The notes below the pieces were generated by a model. The model was not told the DNA's origin and did not search any database. It saw only the letters and a list, made by a program, of their open reading frames with translations. Below, in pieces: positions 18,453 through 27,330 of a stretch of DNA of 64,000 nucleotides. The stretch lies in NCBI GenBank assembly GCA_041583135.1, contig JBFHGJ010000005.1:61411-125410 (forward strand). The letters run 5' to 3'. Each line of letters begins with the position of its first letter. Within the stretch, counting starts at the first letter, position 1. The stretch comes from JABSOG01 sp041583135 (GTDB taxonomy: Bacteria > Pseudomonadota > Gammaproteobacteria > Enterobacterales > Alteromonadaceae). A program made the position numbers and the translations under genes.

Positions 18453-19130
18453 ATGGGCATATTTTCACGCTTTTCTGACATCATCAACAGCAATATCAAT
18501 GCGCTGCTTGATAAGGCGGAAGACCCGCAAAAAATGGTTCGACTGATCATCCAAGAAATGGAAGATACCTTAGTCGAAGTGCGTTCCACCTCAGCAAAAA
18601 CCATTGCCGAGAAAAAAGAGTTAAGCCGTCGCGTCGAACGTATGGAAACCGAAGCGGGCGAATGGCAGGCAAAAGCCGAATTGGCTTTGTCTAAAAGTCG
18701 CGAAGATCTGGCCCGCGCCGCCTTGGTTGAAAAAGGCAAAGCGCAAGATGCCATCGATGCGGTAAGACAAGAGTTGGCGCATGTCGAAGATCACATCAGC
18801 AAGTTACAGGAAGAAACCGCTCAGTTGCAGGAAAAGCTGGCCGACGCCAAAGCCCGTCAAAAAGCGATTTTGATGCGCCATCAAGCTGCTTCAACCCGTT
18901 TGGATGTTAAGCGTAAGCTCGATACCTCTCGTGTTGATGATGCCTTGAACCGTTTTGAGCGCTATGAGCGTAAAATCGACAGCATCGAAGCGGAAGTCGA
19001 AGCATACGACCTAGGTAAGAAGTCTTTGGCCGATGAGATTGCCTGCCTCGAAAACGATAGTAAAATAGATGACGAACTGGCTGCATTAAAAGCTAAAATG
19101 GAAGGCGGCAAAAGCAGCAAGAAGAAGTGA
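18453..19130 (+). CDS. pspA: Phage shock protein A
   Basis: 225-residue, almost wholly helical coiled-coil protein (ESCRT-III-like) that coats damaged inner membrane and inhibits PspF. The start MGIFSRFSDIINSNINALLD and the following VRLIIQEMEDTLVEVRSTSA are the typical PspA opening. The ATG at 18453 has AAGAGG upstream; the frame extends to 18384 without family similarity. First gene of pspABC-ycjX-ycjF. Confidence 0.97.
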   Translation: MGIFSRFSDIINSNINALLDKAEDPQKMVRLIIQEMEDTLVEVRSTSAKTIAEKKELSRRVERMETEAGEWQAKAELALSKSREDLARAALVEKGKAQDAIDAVRQELAHVEDHISKLQEETAQLQEKLADAKARQKAILMRHQAASTRLDVKRKLDTSRVDDALNRFERYERKIDSIEAEVEAYDLGKKSLADEIACLENDSKIDDELAALKAKMEGGKSSKKK

Positions 19131-19162
19131 TCTAGGTGTCTAACTAATACAGGAGAAGGCTT

Positions 19163-19390
19163 GTGGAAGAAATCTTAGGCGTAGGTTTTATCATCTTCAT
19201 GGTTATTGTGGCACCGATGTGGCTGCATCTGCATTACCGCTCTAAGCGGGAAGTCAGCAAAGGACTAAGTCAAGGTGATTACCAACAACTTAATGAACTT
19301 GCTGAAACGGCAGACAAAATGGCAGCCCGCATCAAAACCTTGGAAGCCATCTTAGACGCTGAATCACCCGAGTGGAGAAACAAAGTATGA
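19163..19390 (+). CDS. pspB: Phage shock protein B
   Basis: 75 residues with a GTG start after AGGAG. One N-terminal membrane helix (about 4-22), then a soluble helical part. PspB and PspC sense envelope stress and relieve PspA inhibition of PspF. The stop overlaps the pspC start (ATGA). Confidence 0.92.
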   Translation: MEEILGVGFIIFMVIVAPMWLHLHYRSKREVSKGLSQGDYQQLNELAETADKMAARIKTLEAILDAESPEWRNKV

Positions 19391-19857
19391 GAAAATTCCA
19401 TGGTGAACTCTACCGGTTAAAGCGAGAAGGTAAGATAGCGGGTGTCTGTGCGGGTTTGGCAGATTACTTTGGCATTGAAACATGGCTGGTACGTATTATC
19501 TGTGTTTCAGGTGTCCTGCTCTCAGGGGCATTCTTTGTTTTCGCTTACATCGCGTTGTGGTTTATCTTGGAAGTGAAGCCCGGTCATGAAAAGGATGCCA
19601 ATCAGCCGGGCAACCAAGGCCATCAAGGTCACTGGGATGAGAAGTTCAAAGGTGACATTAACGCGCATATCCGTTCTCACTTTGAAGAGAAACCGGTGGT
19701 AGTAAAAGAAAGAGTATGGCAGGCAGGAGAGCCGCCAAAACAGGCGTTTCACGACATTGCAGACAAATACAAGGACTTGGAAAAGCGGCTGCAAAATTTG
19801 GAAACTTACGTCACCTCGACAGAGTTTACCGTTGCCCGTGAAATTAACCGCCTGTAA
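19387..19857 (+). CDS. pspC: Phage shock protein C
   Basis: 156 residues. The PspC domain begins LYRLKREGKIAGVCAGLADYF and includes one strong membrane helix (about 37-58), then a hydrophilic tail ending in a coiled-coil-like segment (YKDLEKRLQNLETYV). ATG 19387 overlaps pspB by 4 bases. The upstream frame to 19372 is ignored. It interacts with PspB and PspA in the membrane. Confidence 0.93.
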   Translation: MRKFHGELYRLKREGKIAGVCAGLADYFGIETWLVRIICVSGVLLSGAFFVFAYIALWFILEVKPGHEKDANQPGNQGHQGHWDEKFKGDINAHIRSHFEEKPVVVKERVWQAGEPPKQAFHDIADKYKDLEKRLQNLETYVTSTEFTVAREINRL

Positions 19858-19865
19858 TTGAAAAT

Positions 19866-19887
19866 GCCGAGATAGCCCTCGGCTTTT
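19866..19887 (+). terminator. Terminator/attenuator between pspC and ycjX
   Basis: The stem GCCGAG / CTCGGC with a 6-nt loop is followed by TTTT. It probably ends or attenuates the pspABC transcript ahead of ycjX, which begins 38 bases later. Confidence 0.6.
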
Positions 19888-19925
19888 CACGTTTATAGTC
19901 CACAAAACCTAAGAGCCAAGGGAAT

Positions 19926-21356
19926 ATGCTGAAAAACCTACTCGGTTCATTGTCGTTAGATGAACTGAAAGCCGAAGCCGACAAGCTCCTGAAAAAAACC
20001 CTTAACCGCCACGTTAAACTGGCGGTTACCGGTTTATCCCGGGCAGGAAAATCTGCCTTTATCACTTCACTGGTCTACCAGCTGTGTGAGCAAGCCGACA
20101 GCAAAAACCTCCCATTTGTCGCTGCGGTGCGCGATGGCCGTTTTATCGGTGCCAAAAAGATCCCCCAAACCAGTTTGCATGTGCCGTCATTTGCCTATCA
20201 GGACGCCCTTAATAATCTGTTTGACGACGTTCCAAGCTGGCCTGAATCGACTCGCTCCATCAGCGAGTTAAGATTGGCCATTCGTTTTGCTCCCAAAGAA
20301 GGGCTCATGAGTCAGCTTAGCGACTGGTATACCTTGCACCTCGACATAATCGACTATCCTGGCGAATGGTTGATGGACTTGCCGATGCTGTCGATGGATT
20401 TTGCCAAGTGGAGTGAAATGATGGCAGGGCTGTTTGCCAAGGAGCCACGTAAAACTCACGCCAAGGCATTTTTAGATAATTTACAATTGCTCGATTTGGA
20501 TGGGCCGGTCGATGAGCTACAACTCAAGCAGTTATCGACAGAATATGCCGAACTGCTGAGGTATTTTAAAAACCAACTTGGTCTGAGTTTATTGCAGCCG
20601 GGACGTTTTATTTTACCCGGTGAGCTTGAGGGCGCACCGATTTTACAGTTTGTGCCAGTGCTTAGCATTGAGGGCCGGGATAAACTGGAGCATATTCAGC
20701 CCGGCTCAAATTTAGAAGCGCTCAAAAATCGTTTTGAGGAATACAAAAACCGTGTGGTGAAAGGCTTTTATAACGATTATTTCCGTCATTTTGACCGTCA
20801 GATTGTCTTGGTCGATTGTCTTGCGCCATTAAACGCCGGGGAGGTCAGCTTTGATGAGCTTAGGCGCTCAATGGAGCTGATACTACAAAGCTATGATTAT
20901 GGCAAAAACAACATTCTACGACGGGTTTTTTCGCCAAAAATCGACAAATTGTTGTTTGCCGCCACCAAAGCTGATCATGTTACTCCTGAGCAGCATAAAA
21001 ACCTTACCTTATTGCTCAATAACCTGATTGAGAAAACTCGCAAAGACGTGCAGTTTGAAGGCATTGAAATCGACACCTTGTCGATGTCGTCTATTCGCGC
21101 AACCGAGCAGGGCTTTGTTGACCACCAAGGGGAAACCTTTCCTTGCATCAAAGGCACCACGATGGTAGATGAGGCGCGACAAAGCGTCACCTTATTTCCC
21201 GGCGAGATCCCAACGCAACTTCCTACCCAGTCGTTTTGGCAAAATCATCAGTTTGATTTTGTCAGCTTTCTACCGCCGAAAAAAACTGAGCAAAGCATTG
21301 AACATCTACGCATGGACCATGTGATTGAATTTTTACTGGGAGACAAACTCAAATGA
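19926..21356 (+). CDS. ycjX: YcjX family P-loop NTPase
   Basis: 476 residues. The P-loop GLSRAGKSAF occurs at about residues 38-47, and WLMDLPMLSMDFAKWSEMM and NILRRVFSPKIDKLLFAATKADHV are characteristic of the family. YcjX belongs to the Psp regulon in E. coli, where it is co-expressed with YcjF; its precise function is not established. It follows pspC after a small terminator and overlaps ycjF by 4 bases, the same gene pair as in enterobacteria. Confidence 0.93.
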   Translation: MLKNLLGSLSLDELKAEADKLLKKTLNRHVKLAVTGLSRAGKSAFITSLVYQLCEQADSKNLPFVAAVRDGRFIGAKKIPQTSLHVPSFAYQDALNNLFDDVPSWPESTRSISELRLAIRFAPKEGLMSQLSDWYTLHLDIIDYPGEWLMDLPMLSMDFAKWSEMMAGLFAKEPRKTHAKAFLDNLQLLDLDGPVDELQLKQLSTEYAELLRYFKNQLGLSLLQPGRFILPGELEGAPILQFVPVLSIEGRDKLEHIQPGSNLEALKNRFEEYKNRVVKGFYNDYFRHFDRQIVLVDCLAPLNAGEVSFDELRRSMELILQSYDYGKNNILRRVFSPKIDKLLFAATKADHVTPEQHKNLTLLLNNLIEKTRKDVQFEGIEIDTLSMSSIRATEQGFVDHQGETFPCIKGTTMVDEARQSVTLFPGEIPTQLPTQSFWQNHQFDFVSFLPPKKTEQSIEHLRMDHVIEFLLGDKLK

Positions 21357-22420
21357 GCCAAGTCGAAGATCGCCAAGAGGATAAAGTGAAATCGCAAGTG
21401 GTCTTTGACAGTGAGCCGGTTAAAGCGAGCGAAGTGCTTGATGAGATTAAGCATTTGCAGGATAAAATGGTGTTTGATGACACCCTGCCGATGCAAGTTG
21501 AGACTGCCGAGTCTAAAGAGCAGGCGTTGCCTGTTGCACTAGAGCAGGCCATTACCCGCTCTGGCAAAAAATGGTCACTGGGGGCAAAAGCCTTATTGGC
21601 GGTAGTGGTGGCTATTTTGGGCATTGAAACGGCACAGTTCTTTGTTGAGGCATGGAGCAATGAACCGTTTATGGCAGGGCTTTATAGTGGCGCTTTTGCC
21701 TTGGCGTTGTTGTTGGCTGGCAAAGTGACGTTGGCGGAATATCGACAACTTAAACAACTGAAAAAATTGCAACAGTGGCAGAGTGAAAGCGAGCGGATGG
21801 AAAGGGCCGAGCAGGTCGGTCAGGCGCTGAAAATGTGCGACACCATCAACAAGCAATTGCCGCAGGATATGTCAGATGCGCTTGGGCGCTGGCGTGAAGC
21901 GATAAAAGCCGACCACACCGACAAAGAGATATTGCTACTTTACTCAGAGATGGTGCTTACCCAAGCTGACGATAAGGCGGTGAAGTTGATATCGCGCTAC
22001 GCGTCGGAAACGGCGCTCATGGTCGCTATCAGCCCGCTGGCGGTGATGGATATGGCGTTGGTCTTGTGGCGTAGCACTAAAATGATTGACCAGATCTGTG
22101 CGCTTTATGGCGTCAAACTCGGTTATTGGAGCCGTATTCGGCTTATCAAGGCGGTGATCCACAACGTTATTTATGCCGGGGTTACCGAGCTTTTGGCCGA
22201 TGTCGGTTCGGCGGCGCTAAGCTTAGAGCTGGCAGGTAAGTTGTCGGCACGTGCGGCACAGGGCCTAGGTGCAGGGCTGCTGACCGGCAGACTTGGCTTT
22301 AAAGTGATACAGTTTTGCCGACCGGTACCGGCATTGCCAAATAAACAAAAGCGCCTTGGCGATCTGTCAAAGCAACTGCTCAGTGATATTCGCCGTGCCA
22401 TCGGCAATAAGTCAGATTAA
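21353..22420 (+). CDS. ycjF: YcjF family (DUF697) inner membrane protein
   Basis: 355 residues. The N-terminus is acidic and soluble, two membrane segments follow at about residues 78-125, and the C-terminal DUF697-like part carries SPLAVMDMALVLWRSTKMIDQICALYG. Partner of YcjX in the Psp stress response. ATGA overlap with ycjX; its 3' end overlaps the convergent protease gene by 4 bases. In E. coli tyrR follows ycjF, whereas here tyrR is about 35 kb away. Confidence 0.92.
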   Translation: MSQVEDRQEDKVKSQVVFDSEPVKASEVLDEIKHLQDKMVFDDTLPMQVETAESKEQALPVALEQAITRSGKKWSLGAKALLAVVVAILGIETAQFFVEAWSNEPFMAGLYSGAFALALLLAGKVTLAEYRQLKQLKKLQQWQSESERMERAEQVGQALKMCDTINKQLPQDMSDALGRWREAIKADHTDKEILLLYSEMVLTQADDKAVKLISRYASETALMVAISPLAVMDMALVLWRSTKMIDQICALYGVKLGYWSRIRLIKAVIHNVIYAGVTELLADVGSAALSLELAGKLSARAAQGLGAGLLTGRLGFKVIQFCRPVPALPNKQKRLGDLSKQLLSDIRRAIGNKSD

Positions 22421-23610
22421 GGAGATAAGATCAGCACATTGTTTTGCTGGTCTATCTCAAACTTGAAGTGTTTTAAAAAGTTCATGCCCAGCAGCCCATC
22501 AAAGTCGTTCATACCCTCGATGGGCATGACCACGAACTGGATCTTATCAACAAAAAAGCCATCAATATCAAACCGTTCAAATTGATAAACCGGTGCGTTG
22601 ACCTGCCCGCCTGCGGTATTGAGCAAGGTATCTCGTAAATATTCGGGGTAAGTCCAGCTTTGCAGTTGGTCAAAGACGTTTTGGGTCAGTACCGACAGCG
22701 ACGCGCCGGTATCTATCATTAGGTTCACGCGGTTGTTGTGGTTTAAGATGCCGCTCACCAAATAATGCTCGCCGACAGGTTTGAGCTTAATGGCGGTTTC
22801 AACCAATCTGGCCTTATCGATTTTATCCAACAAATCTTGAGCTGCCTGACGATAATAATTGTTGCTCAGCAGTGGTTCTAAAAGGTTTTGTGCGTCATAC
22901 ATTTGCTCTAGGGCTATCATCGCCTCAGCCATCGACAGGGTATAAGGTGCAAAGCCCGGTTCTTGATTGAGCATGTACTGGGCAAAATCCACCAGTGCCT
23001 GCCATGCCTTTTGCGCTTTTAACTGAGCGATTTTTTCATTGGCAAGATGGCGTGCGCGGGCTTGATAATATTCCTGCTGTTTTTGCTCGTAGGTATCGGC
23101 ATACAACTGCTGGTAAACCTCAATCGCTTCGACAATGCGCTCAAGTTTGACATTGGCTTCTGCCTTGATGGCGAGAAACTGGCTATCGAAAGGGTAGCTG
23201 TTTAAGAACGCCTGAACAAAAGGCCATATTTGATTGAGATTGTCTTTTTCCAACCGGCTCTTAATGGTCTCCCACCATTGTTGTTTTAACGCCAAAGCCT
23301 TGTTTTCATCAAGCAAAAGCAGTTCAGCGTATAATGATATGGCGTCATCATATTCGCCCTGATTGAATAATTGTTCAGCCTGAGCAATGAGCGTTGCGAC
23401 TTGATTCGATTGTGTGCTTGACGTCGGGTTTTCTGCTTGCTGCGTCTTGGAAAAATCCTTGTCGAGAGCATGACTTGATGGTGCGGTTGAGGCTTTATCG
23501 GCGCGACGGGAAAAATCTGGCCCAGAGTGCTCAACATTTTGATATTGAAAGATATTTAGCCCAACTGAGAACGTTAACAGTAACAGCAAAAGCCAAGACA
23601 AACGATTCAC
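22417..23610 (-). CDS. Membrane-anchored TPR protein with retropepsin-like aspartic protease domain
   Basis: 397 residues. A short N-terminal membrane anchor (about 4-22) precedes a helical region with TPR-like repeats (about 70-260), beginning around AEQLFNQGEYDDAISLYAEL. The C-terminal clan AA retropepsin domain has the catalytic motif DTGAS with aspartate at residue 300, plus FDGLLGMNFLKHFKFEID. The topology predicts a periplasmic protease; substrates are unknown. Related bacterial proteins carry single-domain retropepsins that act as dimers. It faces the fused E1 gene divergently across a 239-bp region containing an inverted repeat, and converges on ycjF. Confidence 0.8.
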   Translation of the reverse strand: MNRLSWLLLLLLTFSVGLNIFQYQNVEHSGPDFSRRADKASTAPSSHALDKDFSKTQQAENPTSSTQSNQVATLIAQAEQLFNQGEYDDAISLYAELLLLDENKALALKQQWWETIKSRLEKDNLNQIWPFVQAFLNSYPFDSQFLAIKAEANVKLERIVEAIEVYQQLYADTYEQKQQEYYQARARHLANEKIAQLKAQKAWQALVDFAQYMLNQEPGFAPYTLSMAEAMIALEQMYDAQNLLEPLLSNNYYRQAAQDLLDKIDKARLVETAIKLKPVGEHYLVSGILNHNNRVNLMIDTGASLSVLTQNVFDQLQSWTYPEYLRDTLLNTAGGQVNAPVYQFERFDIDGFFVDKIQFVVMPIEGMNDFDGLLGMNFLKHFKFEIDQQNNVLILSP

Positions 23611-23772
23611 AACAGTTTCTACCCGATGAGTTTGACCTCACCTTAGCAATTTCCATCAAAGACGTCTAGAGGCTGCTCAGTTGTCTCAAAAACAATGGTC
23701 TGACCGTTGCAAAAATGGCATATAGTTGAATCTGCAACTAATTAATTGTAGTATCAGGTAATTCAAATCTTA

Positions 23773-23802
23773 TCGATACTCAGGCAAAAGACAGAGTATC
23801 GA
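23773..23802. promoter_or_regulatory. Inverted repeat between the retropepsin and fused-E1 genes
   Basis: TCGATACTC (23773-23781) and GAGTATCGA (23794-23802) are perfect 9-bp arms with a 12-bp spacer. Just downstream, TTTGTAC occurs twice (23809-23815 and 23820-23826) with an 11-bp period. The element is 48 bases ahead of the E1 start, so an operator is plausible; no cognate regulator is adjacent. Confidence 0.4.
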
Positions 23803-23849
23803 CTATTCTTTGTACAGGTTTTGTACGACCAGACAGATGGGGTTCAAAC

Positions 23850-25958
23850 ATGATGACTGAATCAGCACAGGTAAGCGATAACGCTTGCCAGTCTAATTTT
23901 GATTGGAAGAAAGTAGCCTATTTATTGTTTCTTTCTCGCGCCATGGATGATATTGAAGAACAGGAGTTGGTACCGGCCAAATTGGTGTTTAACCAGTTTT
24001 CTGCCCGTGGCCACGACTTGGCGCAGATCTTACTTGGCTCATTGCTGACACACCCCCATGACGGTGCCACCGGATATTACCGCTCTCGTCCATTTGTTTT
24101 GTCATTGGGTTTAGATATTGAAGATGCTGTTGCTTCGCCAATGGCCAAATCCGGCGGTTACAGCGATGGCCGCGATATCGGTGTGGTGTGTAACTATCCA
24201 AATGTTGAACGCAAAGGGGCAATGTTATTCCCGATGTGTGGTGGTGTCGGCGCGCAGTATTCGCCAATTGCCGGCTGGGCGCAGGCCATTGTGTATCACC
24301 GCGATGAGCTTAAAGATGAAAGCTACCGAGGTGCCATTGGTGTTTCTATGGGCGGCGACTCATCTATGTCTACCAATGGTTTTTGGGCGTCACTCAATAT
24401 TTCAACTACCAACAATTTGCCGCATCTGTTTTACATTGAAGACAACGGCTATGGTATTTCTGTACCGCAAGAGGTGCAAACGCCCGGCGGTGACCAGGTG
24501 GCCAACCTTGCGGCCTATAAAAACCTCAAAATTATCGACGGCGACGGCACTTGCCCGATTGAAACGCCGCGCTTGATCCAACAGGCGGTAGATTATGTGC
24601 GCTCAGGCGCCGGTACTTGTTTGTTGCGCTTAAAGGTGCCGCGTTTATGCGGTCACACCTTCCAAGATACCCAAGCCTATAAGCCGATGGAAATGATCCA
24701 GCAAGAGCAAGACCGCGACCCGCTGCCAAAGCTAAAAGCGCATTTGATTGAAAATGGTATCGTGACCGAAGATCAATGGGTAGAGATTGAAGCCACGGCT
24801 TATCAGGACATTCGTGATGCCGTTGAGCGTGCCAAGCAACGTCCAGAGCCCGATGTCAGCAAAGTGACGCGCTATGTTTATGCCGAAACCGATGAACATG
24901 GCAACCCGGAAGTTCAACTGCGCGGCGGTTTGCATGCGAGCAATCATCAATTCCCAGAGGTTAGTGAAACGCCTAACCCGCAAGGCTCGCGTTTGAACTT
25001 GCAAACCGCCATCCGTAAAGTGCTTGAGCATGAGCTTGAAACCAACCCTAAAGTCTTGGTGTTTGGTGAAGATGTCGGGCCAAAAGGCGGCGTTCATGGC
25101 GCGACCTTGGGGCTAAATGAGAAGTTCGGTAACCACCGGGTGTTCGATACCAGTCTATCGGAAGAAGGGATTATCGGCCGCTCTGTTGGTATGGCTTTGG
25201 CCGGTTTGATGCCGGTACCAGAGATCCAGTTCAGAAAATACGCTGAGCCTGCGGCAGAGCAGATTGTCGATACCGGTATCATGCGTTGGCGCACCAATAA
25301 TCAGTTTGCCGCGCCAATGGTGGTACGTATCCCCGGCGGCTTTGCCGGTCGCGGAGATCCGTGGCACTCAATGTGTGATGAAGTCGAGTGGGCACATAAA
25401 ACCGGGTGGCAAATCGTGATGCCGTCAAATGCACAAGATGCCGCCGGATTGCTGCGCTACGCACTGCGTGACAATAACCCGACAATCTTTTTTGAACATC
25501 GCTCATTGCTGGACAATCGCTGGGCTCGTCGTCCGTATCCAGGTGATGACTTTGTGATCCCATTTGGCCAAGCCAATACCTTGTTATCTGGTGACAAACT
25601 GACCGTCGTTTGTTGGGGCGCAATGGTTGAGCGCTGTGAAGGTGCGGCGTTAGAACTTGACAAAGGCATCGAGGTTATCGACTTACGCACCATTCAGCCG
25701 TGGGATAAAGAAACCATTTTGGCCTCGGTGAAAAAAACCGGCCGTTGTTTGATTGTTCATGAGGATAATTTGACAGCCGGATTTGGGGCTGAGATAGCCG
25801 CTGTACTGGCCAAAGAAGCGTTTTTCGATTTGGATGCGCCGATTGAGCGTTTAACCATGCCAGATACGCCAAATCCGCACAATATCCACCTACTCAATGC
25901 CGCCGTGCCGACACAAGAGCGCATCAAAGCGGCGATGTTAGACATTTTGGAGGTTTAA
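23850..25958 (+). CDS. 2-oxoacid dehydrogenase E1, alpha and beta fused in one chain
   Basis: 702 residues. Residues 1 to about 370 resemble the E1-alpha of branched-chain or pyruvate dehydrogenases, with a thiamine diphosphate region around GGDSSMSTNGFWASLNIS and EDNGYGIS. Residues from about 385 (LNLQTAIRKVLEHELE) resemble E1-beta, including VLVFGEDVG, PGGFAGRGDPWHSMCDEVEW and IEVIDLRTIQPWD. The enzyme decarboxylates a 2-oxoacid and transfers the acyl group to E2. The E2 gene follows after 6 bases; no E3 is present. The substrate is not clear, with branched-chain oxoacids most likely from the overall look. ATG ATG tandem start, with GATGGGG upstream. Confidence 0.88.
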   Translation: MMTESAQVSDNACQSNFDWKKVAYLLFLSRAMDDIEEQELVPAKLVFNQFSARGHDLAQILLGSLLTHPHDGATGYYRSRPFVLSLGLDIEDAVASPMAKSGGYSDGRDIGVVCNYPNVERKGAMLFPMCGGVGAQYSPIAGWAQAIVYHRDELKDESYRGAIGVSMGGDSSMSTNGFWASLNISTTNNLPHLFYIEDNGYGISVPQEVQTPGGDQVANLAAYKNLKIIDGDGTCPIETPRLIQQAVDYVRSGAGTCLLRLKVPRLCGHTFQDTQAYKPMEMIQQEQDRDPLPKLKAHLIENGIVTEDQWVEIEATAYQDIRDAVERAKQRPEPDVSKVTRYVYAETDEHGNPEVQLRGGLHASNHQFPEVSETPNPQGSRLNLQTAIRKVLEHELETNPKVLVFGEDVGPKGGVHGATLGLNEKFGNHRVFDTSLSEEGIIGRSVGMALAGLMPVPEIQFRKYAEPAAEQIVDTGIMRWRTNNQFAAPMVVRIPGGFAGRGDPWHSMCDEVEWAHKTGWQIVMPSNAQDAAGLLRYALRDNNPTIFFEHRSLLDNRWARRPYPGDDFVIPFGQANTLLSGDKLTVVCWGAMVERCEGAALELDKGIEVIDLRTIQPWDKETILASVKKTGRCLIVHEDNLTAGFGAEIAAVLAKEAFFDLDAPIERLTMPDTPNPHNIHLLNAAVPTQERIKAAMLDILEV

Positions 25959-25964
25959 TAGGCT

Positions 25965-27212
25965 ATGAGTGAATTAATCGATATTATTCTGCCGGCCGAT
26001 CAGCTTGAAGGCACCTCGGCTACCTTGTCTAAATGGTTGGTGGCCGTCGGCGCTCAGGTAAAAGACGGCGATCCTATCATTGAGCTTGAGACCGACAAAG
26101 TGTCGATGGAGATCTGCGCACCGAGTGATGGCGTGCTTAGTGAGGTCTTAGCTCAAGAAGGGCAAAACGTAGAAGTCGATGCTGTCTTAGGCCGCATGAG
26201 CAAAGGCGCCGGTGGCGCACAAACTGCGGCTGTCGAAAGTGCCGCGCCAATGCCTGTGCAAACCTCGGCACCAGCACAAAGTGACAGCACCGCGCAAGAC
26301 GACAGTGCCCGTCATTTGATAGGTCCAGCGGTTAGGCGTCTGCTTAAAGAGCATGGCTTAGACATCAATTTAATCTCCGGTACGGGGCGTCGTGGCCGCG
26401 TAACCCGCGATGATGTGCGTGCCTATATTGCTAATCCGCAGCCCCGTATTCAAGCCGCGCCAGTGGCCAGCCCTTCGCCATATGCCGCCATGGAGCGCGC
26501 CGCTAGGCCACTAAACGGCAAGCTTATACCTCATAGCAACATGCGCAAATCCATTGCCAACCATATGGTTGAGAGTTTGCTGCATACCTCGCCACATGTC
26601 ACCAGTGTGTTTGAGATGAATATGAGCAACATCATTGAACACCGTCGTTGGCACAAAAAGGAGTTTGAAGCCCTTGGTGTTAAGTTGACCTTTACCGCCT
26701 ACTTCCTTGCCGCTATGGCGCAGGCTGTGAAAAAAGTGCCGCAAACCAACGCCCGTTTTCATGCCGATGCGTTGGAGATCTTCGAAGACGTCAATATTGG
26801 TGTCGGTACAGCCTTAGGGGATGCCGGTTTGGTGGTCCCTGTGGTCAATCGCGTACAGGAAATGAACCTGTTTGAAATTGCCAAAGCGTTGAATGCACAA
26901 ACCGATAAAGCCCGTGATGGCAAGTTGACCCCGGCGGATATGAAAAACGGCACCATCACCATATCCAATCATGGTGTCAGTGGCAGTTTGTTTGCTGCGC
27001 CTATCATCATCAATCAGCCTCAAGTGGCTATCTTGGGGGTAGGCAAACTGGAAAAACGCGTGGTTGTCGAAGAAGTCGCCGGCGTCGATACCATGGTGAT
27101 CAAACCGATGTGTTATGTCTCTTTGAGCATTGATCATCGAGCCTTAGATGCCCATCAGACTAACCTGTTCTTATCTGAGTTTGTCGAGGTGATTGAAAAC
27201 TGGGGGCAGTAA
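25965..27212 (+). CDS. Dihydrolipoamide acyltransferase E2 of 2-oxoacid dehydrogenase
   Basis: 415 residues. One N-terminal lipoyl domain carries ETDKVSMEI with the lipoylated lysine at about residue 45. After an Ala/Pro linker comes an E3/E1-binding domain (IGPAVRRLLKEHGLDINLISG), then the catalytic acyltransferase domain ending in IDHRALDAHQTNLFL. The active-site motif is normally DHRxxDG, and here the glycine is alanine. It accepts the acyl group from the fused E1 and passes it to CoA. Partner of the preceding gene; a stable hairpin follows. Confidence 0.92.
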   Translation: MSELIDIILPADQLEGTSATLSKWLVAVGAQVKDGDPIIELETDKVSMEICAPSDGVLSEVLAQEGQNVEVDAVLGRMSKGAGGAQTAAVESAAPMPVQTSAPAQSDSTAQDDSARHLIGPAVRRLLKEHGLDINLISGTGRRGRVTRDDVRAYIANPQPRIQAAPVASPSPYAAMERAARPLNGKLIPHSNMRKSIANHMVESLLHTSPHVTSVFEMNMSNIIEHRRWHKKEFEALGVKLTFTAYFLAAMAQAVKKVPQTNARFHADALEIFEDVNIGVGTALGDAGLVVPVVNRVQEMNLFEIAKALNAQTDKARDGKLTPADMKNGTITISNHGVSGSLFAAPIIINQPQVAILGVGKLEKRVVVEEVAGVDTMVIKPMCYVSLSIDHRALDAHQTNLFLSEFVEVIENWGQ

Positions 27213-27226
27213 CCGCTGCACTTCAA

Positions 27227-27250
27227 ACGCCGGTGTACTCGCACCGGCGT
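27227..27250 (+). terminator. Hairpin after E2 gene
   Basis: A 9-bp perfect stem ACGCCGGTG / CACCGGCGT with a 6-nt loop, 14 bases past the E2 stop. There is no clear T run after it, so it may stabilise the 3' end rather than terminate on its own. Confidence 0.5.
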
Positions 27251-27330
27251 CTATTGCAATTGCGCTTTGCTATCGGCTCTTGGCTTGACTACCATTAAGT
27301 GAGTAGCCGCGATTGAGCGAAGTTGAGTTG

